A stretch of DNA of 8,794 nucleotides. It comes from Candidatus Saccharibacteria bacterium CG10_big_fil_rev_8_21_14_0_10_47_8 (GTDB lineage: Bacteria > Patescibacteriota > Saccharimonadia > Saccharimonadales > UBA10212). Location: NCBI GenBank assembly GCA_002793885.1, contig PFEG01000044.1:4284-13077 (forward strand), given 5' to 3'. The notes under the pieces were generated by a model. The model saw only the letters and a program-made list of their open reading frames with translations. It was not told where the DNA came from and ran no database searches. Below are positions 1 through 6,586 of this stretch, one piece after another (position 1 is the first letter of the stretch; each line of letters starts with the position of its first letter). Position numbers and translations under genes: made by a program.

Positions 1-1
1 G

Positions 2-592
2 TCACGGCGTGAGGGTTATGCTCTTCACCCAAAAGCCCACAAGGCTTTAGTAAAGCGTTCATCGATGCCTGGCGAGCAGGCAACATCTGGACGTGGCCGT
101 CGATCTAAACCCAGCCAGTACTCAATACAGCTACGTGAGAAACAAAAAGTTAAACGACTTTACGGTTTGCTGGAACGTCAATTTGCTAAGCTTATGAATG
201 AAGCGTCCAGAAGCAAAGGTATGTCCGGTACCAAACTTCTAGAATTTTTAGAGCTCAGGTTAGATAATGTTATCTATCGTTCTGGTCTGGCGGTTTCGCG
301 GCGGGCTGCCCGCCAATTAGTAACTCATGGCCACTTTATGCTCAATGGGCGGCGCGTTGACATCCCATCTATCCGAGTCGTAATAGGAGACGCTATCGTA
401 ATTAGAGAGCGTAGTAAAGCAACAGATTACTTTAAGCGTCTTGACGACGTCAGTCCGGCCCCAGCCGTAACTCCAGATTGGCTGAAAGTTAGTCGAAAAA
501 AATGCGAAGTTAAAGTTACCGGTATTCCAAGCCGTGATGACGCAGAGCCTGATATAAAAGAACAATTAATCGTAGAATACTATTCACGCTAA
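2..592 (+). CDS. rpsD: 30S ribosomal protein S4 (5'-truncated by window edge)
   Basis: Ribosomal protein S4 is a primary 16S rRNA binder that nucleates assembly of the 30S subunit. The reading frame is open to the left edge, and the codons before the first ATG (position 65) encode SRREG, which matches residues 12-16 of E. coli S4. The true start therefore lies about 11 codons outside the window, and ATG 65 is an internal methionine. About 196 residues are visible. QLREKQKVKRLYG, LERQF and LELRLDNVIYRSG mark the core, followed by the S4 RNA-binding fold (RRAARQLVTHGHFMLNGR) and the C-terminal EQLIVEYYSR. The N-terminal zinc cysteines of some bacterial S4 proteins are absent from the visible part. 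The TAA stop overlaps the SD of rpoA, as expected for the alpha operon. Confidence 0.96.
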   Translation, partial: SRREGYALHPKAHKALVKRSSMPGEQATSGRGRRSKPSQYSIQLREKQKVKRLYGLLERQFAKLMNEASRSKGMSGTKLLEFLELRLDNVIYRSGLAVSRRAARQLVTHGHFMLNGRRVDIPSIRVVIGDAIVIRERSKATDYFKRLDDVSPAPAVTPDWLKVSRKKCEVKVTGIPSRDDAEPDIKEQLIVEYYSR

Positions 593-610
593 GGAGGCGA
601 GGAAAAATCG

Positions 611-1558
611 ATGAGCAAACTTATTCATACACCAACACTGGCAGCAATAACCGACCATAGCCCTACCAGCAGCACTTTCACCATAGAACCCCTGCACACA
701 GGCTACGGAATGACGCTCGGAAACAGCCTGCGCCGTGTACTACTCTCCAGCATCGCCGGCGCCGCTGTGACCGGCTTTAGAATTGACGGCATTAGTCACG
801 AATTCACTACCATCAAAGGCGTCAAAGAAGACTTGGTGGCCATCATGCTCAACCTCAAGGGTGTTCGTTTTAAGGTCTTTAGCGAGGAACCCCAGACGCT
901 GCGTCTGACTAAAAAGGGCAAGGGTCCGGTTAAGGCTAAAGACTTGCAGCAAAACTCTAACGTAGAGGTTGTTAATCCTGATCATGTAATTTGTACTATT
1001 GATGACGATAAAACCAGTCTGAGCATGGAGCTGAGTATAGAAATCGGCCGTGGCTACCGGGCTTTAGACGAACAAGGCAGTAACAAAATAATCAGTGATA
1101 TGATTATGCTTGATGCTCTGTTCACACCTGTTTTACGGGTACGTTACAAGGTTGAAAACACCAGAGTGGGCCGGATAACTAATTTGGACAAGCTACTTTT
1201 AACTGTTGATACAGACGGCTCGATAACGCCGCGCGAAGCCTTCGAAGAAGCAGCCGCAATCCTGATCAATCAGTACACGGCTTTAGCTGGCCAAACAAGA
1301 GTTGAGGTTGCCGCGCCTTTATCTAGTGGCGAAGCAGTTGGCAACCCGACCGATGATTTTGAAGAACCTGCCGAACTTATGACTTCGGTAGAGGATCTTA
1401 ACTTAAGCGCTCGTACAACTAACGCGCTGGTTAACAACGATATCCACACCATCAAGGACCTACTTTCTTTGAGCGAAGCCGAGTTGCGCGATCTGAAGGG
1501 TTTTGGCAACAAGGCCCTGGATGAAGTAAAAGAAAAAATGGCGGAGTTGGAGCTCTAG
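611..1558 (+). CDS. rpoA: DNA-directed RNA polymerase subunit alpha
   Basis: The alpha subunit dimerises to scaffold beta and beta' and contacts promoter DNA and activators through its C-terminal domain. At 315 residues it is near family length (E. coli 329). The N-terminal dimerisation domain carries TGYGMTLGNSLRRVLLSS at about residues 30-47. The C-terminal domain (about 255-315) is intact: SARTTN supplies R268 and N271, matching the DNA-contacting R265/N268 of E. coli, and GFGNKALDEVK matches the NLGKKSLTEIK segment. The linker is acidic. The start ATG at 611 has two SD candidates: GGAGG at 593-597, overlapping the rpsD stop, and GAGG at 599-602, 8 nt before the ATG. It lies 18 bp after rpsD and ends in TAG, just before a repeat-bearing gap. 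Confidence 0.98.
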   Translation: MSKLIHTPTLAAITDHSPTSSTFTIEPLHTGYGMTLGNSLRRVLLSSIAGAAVTGFRIDGISHEFTTIKGVKEDLVAIMLNLKGVRFKVFSEEPQTLRLTKKGKGPVKAKDLQQNSNVEVVNPDHVICTIDDDKTSLSMELSIEIGRGYRALDEQGSNKIISDMIMLDALFTPVLRVRYKVENTRVGRITNLDKLLLTVDTDGSITPREAFEEAAAILINQYTALAGQTRVEVAAPLSSGEAVGNPTDDFEEPAELMTSVEDLNLSARTTNALVNNDIHTIKDLLSLSEAELRDLKGFGNKALDEVKEKMAELEL

Positions 1559-1567
1559 TCATGACTC

Positions 1568-1687
1568 TGTCATTCCATTTTCCATTTACCAATTCACATT
1601 TAACATTTATTTCCACATTTTCATTTCTCAAATGCCAAATGCCAAATGTTAATTCATTGAAAATTGTAAATTGTAAATTGATAATTG
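1568..1687. repeat. AT-rich heptad-repeat foldback element between rpoA and rplQ
   Basis: This gap inside an otherwise tight operon is built of 7-bp tandem units. The left arm has five consecutive heptads at 1575-1609: CCATTTT, CCATTTA, CCAATTC, ACATTTA, ACATTTA. The right arm has AAATGCC units from 1630 to 1648 and AAATTGT units from 1661 to 1680. The two arms are reverse-complement related, so the element can fold back on itself. The clearest stem is TTAACATTT (1600-1608) with AAATGTTAA (1644-1652), nine perfect pairs, with more CATTT/AAATG and CAATT/AATTG pairing around it. There is no transposase, terminal repeat or target duplication visible. Heptameric short tandem repeats are a known intergenic class in cyanobacteria; equivalence to this one is only an analogy. 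Confidence 0.7.
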
Positions 1688-1701
1688 CCTCCGGAGGAGG
1701 C
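1687..1701 (+). promoter_or_regulatory. Hairpin containing the rplQ Shine-Dalgarno
   Basis: GCCTCC (1687-1692) can pair with GGAGGC (1696-1701) around a GGA loop, and CCTCCGGAGG (1688-1697) is itself a perfect palindrome. Both alternatives bury a GGAGG that serves as the rplQ SD; the second copy (1696-1700) ends 6 nt before the ATG at 1707. The structure could reduce translation initiation of L17 when folded. The site is seen directly; a regulatory role is inference. Confidence 0.55.
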
Positions 1702-1706
1702 TTGTA

Positions 1707-2168
1707 ATGCATCGTCACGGATATAAAGGAAAAAAATTTGGACGTCAGCGCGACCAGCGCCAAGCACTCATTAAGGGTTTGGCCGATTCGTTAGTGCTAA
1801 ATGAGTCGATTGAAACCACTCTGTCCAAAGCCAAAGTGGCAGTATCTTACACCGAAAAGCTAATTACCAAGGCTAAAAAAGGCGGTCTGCATAACCGTCG
1901 CCAAGTAATAAGTTCACTAAACACCGTAGAGGCCGCTCACAAATTAGTTGATGAGTTAGCACCAAAGTTGAGTAGCCGAAACAGCGGTTACTTACGGATT
2001 GAAAAGAGCGGGTTGCGCCGCGGCGACGGCGTGCAATTAGCAAAAGTCAGTTTTGTTGATGATCTTAAGGCCAAACCGTTAGCTAAAAAATCGGCCGACG
2101 TATCATCTAAATCTACTGCCGTTAAGAAACCAACTACCAAAAAAACCACTGCAAAGGATACAAAGTAA
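1707..2168 (+). CDS. rplQ: 50S ribosomal protein L17
   Basis: L17 is a 50S protein near the peptide exit tunnel region and is encoded directly after rpoA in most bacteria. The start MHRHGYKGKKFGRQRDQRQALIKGLADSLV matches the family pattern (HR...GR...RQA....L..SL), and ETTLSKAK, LITKAKKG, NRRQV and SRNSGYLRI follow in the expected order. At 153 residues it is longer than E. coli L17 (127). The extra length is a C-terminal tail from about residue 118 rich in Lys, Ser and Thr, probably disordered and rRNA-contacting. The start is fixed by the strong GGAGGAGG SD. The TAA stop shares its last base with the ATG of rplM (TAATG), suggesting translational coupling. Confidence 0.96.
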   Translation: MHRHGYKGKKFGRQRDQRQALIKGLADSLVLNESIETTLSKAKVAVSYTEKLITKAKKGGLHNRRQVISSLNTVEAAHKLVDELAPKLSSRNSGYLRIEKSGLRRGDGVQLAKVSFVDDLKAKPLAKKSADVSSKSTAVKKPTTKKTTAKDTK

Positions 2169-2614
2169 TGAAAACTTTTAGTGCCAAGCCGGCTAATGTT
2201 ACGCGGCAATGGTACCTACTAGACGCTTCCAAGATACCACTAGGCCGTTTGGCAACGGTGGCCTCCCGACTACTAATAGGTAAAGACAAGGTATCACTAA
2301 CACCCCATGTCGATGGCGGTGACTACGTTATTGTGATTAATGCCGATAAATTGATTGTTAGCGCCAACAAGCTTCAGACTAAAATTTACTGGCGGCACAG
2401 CGGTTTTCCGGGCGGCATCAAAAAACGGACATTAGCTGAGTCGCAAGAGCTTGACCCCACACGCGCCATCACTCACGCCATCCGGGGCATGTTACCGATC
2501 AATAAATTGCGTGATGGACGGCTAGCGCGGCTCAAAGTTTATAGCGGCAGTGACCATAACCACACCGCCCAAAAACCTCAAACCCTATCACTTACATATA
2601 AAGGAAAGAAATAG
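2168..2614 (+). CDS. rplM: 50S ribosomal protein L13
   Basis: L13 is an early-assembling 50S protein binding 23S rRNA. The 148-residue product aligns along its length with the family (E. coli 142): MKTFSAKPANVTRQWYLLDA at the N-terminus, then PLGRLAT, TPHVDGGDYVIVINADK, the GFPGGIKKRT segment and the signature RGMLP...LARLKVYSGSDHNHTAQKPQ (about residues 107-138). AAGGA at 2154-2158 lies 9 nt before the ATG, inside the end of rplQ. It overlaps rplQ by one base and is followed after 2 bp by rpsI, the universally paired L13-S9 arrangement. No truA lies between rplQ and rplM. Confidence 0.97.
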   Translation: MKTFSAKPANVTRQWYLLDASKIPLGRLATVASRLLIGKDKVSLTPHVDGGDYVIVINADKLIVSANKLQTKIYWRHSGFPGGIKKRTLAESQELDPTRAITHAIRGMLPINKLRDGRLARLKVYSGSDHNHTAQKPQTLSLTYKGKK

Positions 2615-2616
2615 CC

Positions 2617-3018
2617 ATGGCGAGCAGTAACTATTTTTACGCGCTGGGGCGACGCAAAAGCGCGACAGCCAGAGTCCGTTTAACCTCGGGCAAAGGAACG
2701 ATTGTAATAAACGATAAGCCGGTAGCCGACTACTTTGCCAACAGCAAATACTTGCACAGCGAACTTATTAAGCCCTTTACAGTATTGGAAATCAAGCCGC
2801 AGAAATACAATGTTATGGTAAAAGTTGCCGGCGGAGGCCATGCTAGCCAGGTAGATGCCATACGCTTAGGAATCGCTAAAGCGCTATCAGAGTTAAATGA
2901 AGATTACCGCGCCACACTCAAAAAAGCCGATTTGCTTGGCCGTGATCCGCGTGAACGCGAACGCAAGAAGTTCGGTCTTAAAAGCGCCCGTAAACAACGC
3001 CAGTTTACCAAACGCTAA
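2617..3018 (+). CDS. rpsI: 30S ribosomal protein S9
   Basis: S9 sits in the head of the 30S subunit, and its C-terminal tail reaches the P-site tRNA anticodon stem. The 133-residue product begins with YFYALGRRKSATARVRL and contains the family signature GGGHASQVDAIRLGIAKAL at residues 72-90. It ends KSARKQRQFTKR; the terminal Lys-Arg is kept, with Thr replacing the usual Ser of the SKR tail. The SD is AAGGA at 2601-2605 within the end of rplM, 11 nt before the ATG, which follows the rplM stop by 2 bp. This is the last gene of the ribosomal cluster; no hairpin-plus-T-run terminator follows it. Confidence 0.97.
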   Translation: MASSNYFYALGRRKSATARVRLTSGKGTIVINDKPVADYFANSKYLHSELIKPFTVLEIKPQKYNVMVKVAGGGHASQVDAIRLGIAKALSELNEDYRATLKKADLLGRDPRERERKKFGLKSARKQRQFTKR

Positions 3019-3037
3019 CGGCAAACCTCCCTCACTC

Positions 3038-3075
3038 TTGCAGACAAACTTGAATTGAAGGATACTATACAAAGA
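3038..3075 (+). promoter_or_regulatory. Putative promoter of trpS placing the start site at the GTG codon
   Basis: TTGCAG (3038-3043) resembles a -35 box and TACTAT (3063-3068) a -10 box, separated by 19 bp, slightly longer than the preferred 17. The -10 ends 7 nt before GTG 3076, so transcription would start at or beside the start codon and give a leaderless mRNA. AAGGA at 3059-3063 is an alternative SD, 12 nt from the GTG, if the gene is read through from upstream. Inference from sequence only. Confidence 0.4.
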
Positions 3076-4107
3076 GTGAGTAAAGAAGTAATTTTAACCG
3101 GTTTACGGTCTAATAACGAGCTGCATCTAGGCAATTATTTAGGTGCTATTTTACCTATGGTAGAGATGCAAAAAAAGCATGCCGGTAAGTATCAGCTGAA
3201 CATGTTCATACCGGACCTGCATAGCTTTACCACGCCAATCGATCACACAAAACTTTATGAGCAAACTTTAAAAAACCTAAAAGTTTTTGTAGCCGCAGGG
3301 CTTGATACCCAGCAGCCCGATACCTACATCTATCGCCAGAGTTATATATCAGCACACAGTGAGTTAACCTGGATCTTAGATTGTTTTTCTTACTTTGGCG
3401 AACTGTCGCGCATGACCGAATTTAAGAACAAGAGTAGTAATTCTGAGAACGTAAGTGTTGGTCTATTTAACTACCCAGTGTTAATGGCATCAGACATACT
3501 GCTTTACGGCGCTAAGTGGGTGCCTGTGGGCGAAGACCAGCGCCAACACGTGGAGTTTACTCGTGATTTAGGCATGAGAGCGAATAACAAATTTCCTGGT
3601 TTATTTATTGTGCCTGAAAATAATGCTAAGCAAACAGAGTTTGCCGGACGCAGTGAGGCGGTGCGTATTCGCAGCTTGCGCAATCCTGACAAAAAGATGA
3701 GTAAAAGCGTCGAAGATCCAACCGGTACCATTACGCTGAGCGATACTCCCGTTGACGCCGCTAAAAAAGTCATGGCTGCAACTACCGATTCGCTGGAATC
3801 GATTAATTACGACTGGGAGAAGCAGCCAGGTGTTACCAACTTACTACAAATACTGGCCTTACTGTCTAATAAGCCCCAGGACGAAGTGAATAGCCAGTGG
3901 CAAGGCAAATCAAGCTATAACGAGCTCAAATCCGCGGTGGCCGATGTCGTTAGAGATTTTCTGACCGATCTGCAAGCCAAACTGGCTCAGGTTGATAGTC
4001 GAGCTCTGACAGAAAAGCTCGAGAGTGATGAAGTTGCTATGAGCAAAGTTGCTAGTGAGACCCTTTTAAGGGTCCAACAAGCCGTTGGTCTGCGTTCTGC
4101 CGCTTAA
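3076..4107 (+). CDS. trpS: Tryptophan--tRNA ligase
   Basis: This class I aminoacyl-tRNA synthetase charges tRNA-Trp using ATP in the cytoplasm. The product is 343 residues with GTG as start. HLGNYLG (17-23) is the HIGH-type motif and KMSKS (207-211) is the second ATP-binding signature. MASDILLYGAKWVPVGEDQ, at about 137-155, is the tryptophan-recognition segment and carries the conserved Asp. The frame can be extended 7 codons to TTG 3055, but that codon has no SD. The family usually has only a few residues before the first beta strand, as here (SKEVILTGL), so GTG 3076 is preferred. It follows rpsI by 57 bp and is followed by the pseudouridine synthase. No catalytic motif is missing. Confidence 0.95.
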   Translation: MSKEVILTGLRSNNELHLGNYLGAILPMVEMQKKHAGKYQLNMFIPDLHSFTTPIDHTKLYEQTLKNLKVFVAAGLDTQQPDTYIYRQSYISAHSELTWILDCFSYFGELSRMTEFKNKSSNSENVSVGLFNYPVLMASDILLYGAKWVPVGEDQRQHVEFTRDLGMRANNKFPGLFIVPENNAKQTEFAGRSEAVRIRSLRNPDKKMSKSVEDPTGTITLSDTPVDAAKKVMAATTDSLESINYDWEKQPGVTNLLQILALLSNKPQDEVNSQWQGKSSYNELKSAVADVVRDFLTDLQAKLAQVDSRALTEKLESDEVAMSKVASETLLRVQQAVGLRSAA

Positions 4108-4115
4108 AGGACATG

Positions 4116-4127
4116 TACAATAAAAGC
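4116..4127 (+). promoter_or_regulatory. Putative -10 element for a leaderless pseudouridine synthase mRNA
   Basis: TACAAT (4116-4121) lies 6 nt before ATG 4128, the distance expected between a -10 box and a transcription start. No convincing -35 is visible about 17 bp upstream. The upstream alternative ATG 4113 has AGGA ending only 1 nt away, too close for an SD. The element is a weak call on its own, supported by the same geometry at trpS and purF. Confidence 0.35.
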
Positions 4128-4997
4128 ATGCAAGAGATAAGTGTAACGCCAGCCGATTCTGGCTTGCGGACCGATATATTTATTGCCAAAAATTTTCCGC
4201 AATTTAGGCGCGCCACACTAACTAAACTATTTGATGGAATTCATGTATTGGTCAATGACCAGTCTGTTAAGTATGGCTATAAGTTACGGGTTGGCGACAA
4301 AGTTCAGGTAGACATTAGCCCGCTTAGTAACTCACCAAAACCCGTAGCTGTACCTATCATTTATGAGGACGATGATGTTGTGGTGATGGATAAGCCGGCT
4401 GGTATGCTTACGCATAGCAAGGGTAGTTTTAACGATGAAGCCACAGTAGCCAGTTTTTTGGCGACTAAAATAACAGACCCGGGTTTAATAGGTAATCGAG
4501 CCGGTGTAGTTCACCGCTTAGACCGGGCAACCAGTGGTGTTATTATCGGCGCTAAAAACTCTTCCACCCAAGTTTGGCTGCAAAAACAATTCTCGTCTCA
4601 TAAAGTAAAGAAAACTTACCTAGCTGTGGTAGAAGGTATACCAGAACCCAAAACTGCGATTATCGATGTTCCGATTGGCCGTAATCCCAGACATCCTCAG
4701 ACATTCACAGTCACACCACTCGGCCGGCCGGCTCAAACTGAGTACAATCTCCTAAAAACAAGTAGCGGCAAGGATATAAACGAGTCGCAAGTTGAACTTA
4801 AACCAACGACTGGCCGGACGCATCAGTTAAGAGTCCACATGGCCTATATCGGACATCCGATTGTTGGCGATAACGTCTATGGCCATCAAAATCAACACAT
4901 GATGCTTCACGCTTACAAACTGGAGCTGACTATTCCTGGTGGCCAACGAAAAGTCTTTAGCGCTCCCATCCCAGAAAATTTTAAGGAGTTGGTTTGA
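4128..4997 (+). CDS. RluA-family 23S rRNA pseudouridine synthase (RluC/RluD-like)
   Basis: The enzyme isomerises specific uridines of rRNA to pseudouridine. An N-terminal S4-like RNA-binding domain (about residues 10-65; RRATLTKLFDGIHVLVND then KLRVGDKVQVDI) precedes the catalytic domain. That domain starts at IIYEDDDVVVMDKPAGMLTH and contains the family motif HRLDRATSG with the catalytic Asp at residue 132. KTYLAVVEG, the RTHQLRVHMAYIGHPIVGD motif and a final short strand complete the fold. Length is 289 residues from ATG 4128; starting at ATG 4113 would add MYNKS but has a badly placed SD. The S4 domain points to the RluC/RluD branch, but the target uridine cannot be read from sequence. The TGA stop overlaps the next gene's ATG (TGATG). 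Confidence 0.93.
   Translation: MQEISVTPADSGLRTDIFIAKNFPQFRRATLTKLFDGIHVLVNDQSVKYGYKLRVGDKVQVDISPLSNSPKPVAVPIIYEDDDVVVMDKPAGMLTHSKGSFNDEATVASFLATKITDPGLIGNRAGVVHRLDRATSGVIIGAKNSSTQVWLQKQFSSHKVKKTYLAVVEGIPEPKTAIIDVPIGRNPRHPQTFTVTPLGRPAQTEYNLLKTSSGKDINESQVELKPTTGRTHQLRVHMAYIGHPIVGDNVYGHQNQHMMLHAYKLELTIPGGQRKVFSAPIPENFKELV
4983..4988 (+). promoter_or_regulatory. Shine-Dalgarno fixing the delta-prime gene start at ATG 4997
   Basis: AAGGAG lies inside the end of the pseudouridine synthase gene, 8 nt before ATG 4997. The frame opens one codon earlier at TTG 4994, but SD spacing and the TGATG overlap favour the ATG. Stop/start overlap suggests translational coupling of the two genes. Confidence 0.7.
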
Positions 4998-5884
4998 TGG
5001 GCGTGAGTGCTACCGACAACTTGCTTCTACACCCAAAGACGCGAGCTGACATACTAACCTTTCTAAAACAGCCTGCGCACGCCCTGATGATTGTCGGGGA
5101 AGCGGGGTCGGGTAAAAAGAGCGCTGCCGAGGCTATCAGCTCAGATCTGTTGGGTGTGCCAGTAGCCGAGCTAAGTAAGCACCCCTTCTTTATAAAATTG
5201 CAAAAAGCTAGCGACAAGCAAGAGATACCAATCGACTCCGTAAGGAACCTATTAAAGAAGATGGCGTTAAAGACTCAAGGTACTGCTTCAATCAGACGGG
5301 TGGTAGTTATCGAGGAGGCCCACTTGCTTAGTGAGGAGGCCCAAAACGCCTTACTTAAAACCTTAGAGGAACCAGCGGCAGATACGGTATTTATACTGAC
5401 GGCTCCATCCAGGATGAGCGTCCTGCCGACTATTGTGTCGCGTACCCGAGTGCTTCCCGTACATAATGTTAGTAAAAAGAACGCCATGAATTACTACACG
5501 CCAAATCACGGACCCCAAACCATACAAAGCGCTTGGCATTTAAGTTCCGGTGCCGCGAAGTTAATGGGGTCTATCTTAGTTGATAGCCAGGTTCCACTAA
5601 AAAAATCGATTGATGAGGCTAAACTATTTTTGTCATGCGATACATACGAGCGGTTACTGATGGTTGATGAAATTAGCAAGGATAAACAGCGGCTAGACTA
5701 TCTTTTTGAGTCTCTTGAGCGTGTATTAGAAGCCTTGCAGCATAGTCCCAACAATCAGGGCAAGATAGTTGCTTCCAGATTACTAAAAAATCGCCAGTTG
5801 ATATCTAGACTTCGCAGGGCTCGGCTTGCTAATGTTAACGCTAGGCTGATTGCCCTTGAGCTCGCACTTAATTTAAAGCTTTGA
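4997..5884 (+). CDS. holB: DNA polymerase III delta-prime-like clamp-loader subunit (AAA+ ATPase)
   Basis: Clamp-loader subunits of this family load the beta sliding clamp at primer junctions. The 295-residue product has a Walker A-type loop GEAGSGKKS (residues 34-42), then IPIDSVRNLLKKMALK, typical of delta-prime. A Walker B-like VVVIEEAH (102-109) leads into SEEAQNALLKTLEEP, the strongest family signature, and the sensor-1 strand FILTAPS. The SRC motif appears as SRT (148-150). No cysteine cluster for the zinc module is present between Walker A and Walker B, where gamma/tau and many delta-prime proteins have it. The C-terminal third is helical and poorly conserved. Length and the absence of a gamma/tau-type zinc module favour delta-prime over DnaX. 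ATP hydrolysis is uncertain because delta-prime is often inactive. Confidence 0.85.
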   Translation: MGVSATDNLLLHPKTRADILTFLKQPAHALMIVGEAGSGKKSAAEAISSDLLGVPVAELSKHPFFIKLQKASDKQEIPIDSVRNLLKKMALKTQGTASIRRVVVIEEAHLLSEEAQNALLKTLEEPAADTVFILTAPSRMSVLPTIVSRTRVLPVHNVSKKNAMNYYTPNHGPQTIQSAWHLSSGAAKLMGSILVDSQVPLKKSIDEAKLFLSCDTYERLLMVDEISKDKQRLDYLFESLERVLEALQHSPNNQGKIVASRLLKNRQLISRLRRARLANVNARLIALELALNLKL

Positions 5885-5887
5885 GGC

Positions 5888-5896
5888 TGCTATAAT
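5888..5896 (+). promoter_or_regulatory. Extended -10 promoter for the TPR gene
   Basis: TGCTATAAT is a perfect extended -10 element (TGnTATAAT), beginning three bases after the preceding stop codon. No good -35 is present, which extended -10 promoters tolerate. Transcription would start near 5903, leaving a leader of about 6 nt before ATG 5909 with no SD. An in-frame CTG sits at 5903, exactly 6 nt after the hexamer. Confidence 0.6.
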
Positions 5897-5908
5897 ACAA
5901 AACTGTAT

Positions 5909-6562
5909 ATGTACGCTTTAGCACTTTTAATCCTACTTGCTTTTTTAGTTTATAAGCACGCCCGCCACTCTGAGCACCAGATGATAGTTATACCTAGGCG
6001 TATCGGTGACAGGTTAAATAAACTATGGGAAATCGCCTACCACGGTATGCGTGAGAACCGTTTTTTGCGTGCCGAGAAAGCTTTACTAACTATTCTTAAA
6101 ATTGATGAAAAAAACGCCGCGGCCTATAACCGGCTGGGTATTCTGTACGCCAAACAGCGAGAGTATAAAGATGCTATCGACTGTTTTGAGATTGCCAGCA
6201 GTGTTGAGCCAAGCGCCTCCAGCCTCCATAACTTGGGTTTAATATATTATGAGACCGAAAATTATCAAAAAGCAGCCACCGCTTTTGAGCAAGCCATTAA
6301 GCTAGAAGATGGACTGGCTGCCCGTCATATCGCCTACGCCAAAGTACAAGAAAAATTGGGAAATGATAAATTAATGCTTCAGGAGTTAGAAAAAGCTGTT
6401 GAGCTAGAGCCCAACCCCGAAACCTATGGCTTGTTAGGTAAGGCCTATGAATCACGAGGTATGGAAGAAGAAGCCGCCGAAATTAACAAACAACTGAGTA
6501 AACTAATCATGCCTGCCGGCCGGCCCAAGCGAATCCTACGCCCCAAACGAGTTGTTATTTAA
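5909..6562 (+). CDS. Membrane-anchored tetratricopeptide repeat protein
   Basis: The 217-residue product starts with a hydrophobic segment (ALALLILLAFLVY, about residues 3-15) followed by KHARH. This looks like a single N-terminal membrane anchor with no clear signal-peptidase site. The rest is mostly helical and contains TPR units from about residues 37 to 200. The clearest are NAAAYNRLGILYAKQREYKDAIDCFEIASSVEP and SASSLHNLGLIYYETENYQKAATAFEQAI (about 69-130), with a more diverged unit and PETYGLLGKAYESRGMEEEA after them. The C-terminus is very basic (RPKRILRPKRVVI). TPR arrays bind protein partners, so a scaffold role at the membrane is plausible, but no specific function is recognised. The gene has its own extended -10 promoter and converges on purF with 24 bp between stops. 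Confidence 0.88.
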   Translation: MYALALLILLAFLVYKHARHSEHQMIVIPRRIGDRLNKLWEIAYHGMRENRFLRAEKALLTILKIDEKNAAAYNRLGILYAKQREYKDAIDCFEIASSVEPSASSLHNLGLIYYETENYQKAATAFEQAIKLEDGLAARHIAYAKVQEKLGNDKLMLQELEKAVELEPNPETYGLLGKAYESRGMEEEAAEINKQLSKLIMPAGRPKRILRPKRVVI

Positions 6563-6586
6563 TTTAGGCCTTTAGTAGATAAATAC

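Noticed and set aside
1452..1763. - strand frame of 103 residues across the rpoA-rplQ gap
   Set aside because: It is antisense to the ends of two certain genes and crosses the heptad repeats; the product has no recognisable domain.
3055..3075. TTG 3055 as the trpS start
   Set aside because: There is no SD before it, and the extra seven residues precede the usual N-terminus of the family; GTG 3076 fits better.
4059..4074. Hairpin GACCCT-TTTA-AGGGTC near the end of trpS, considered as a terminator
   Set aside because: It lies within the trpS coding sequence and is followed by CAACAAG, not a T-run.
6563..6586. Bidirectional terminator between the converging TPR and purF genes
   Set aside because: The 24-bp gap shows only a 4-bp AGTA/TACT inverted repeat and no GC-rich stem with a T-run.
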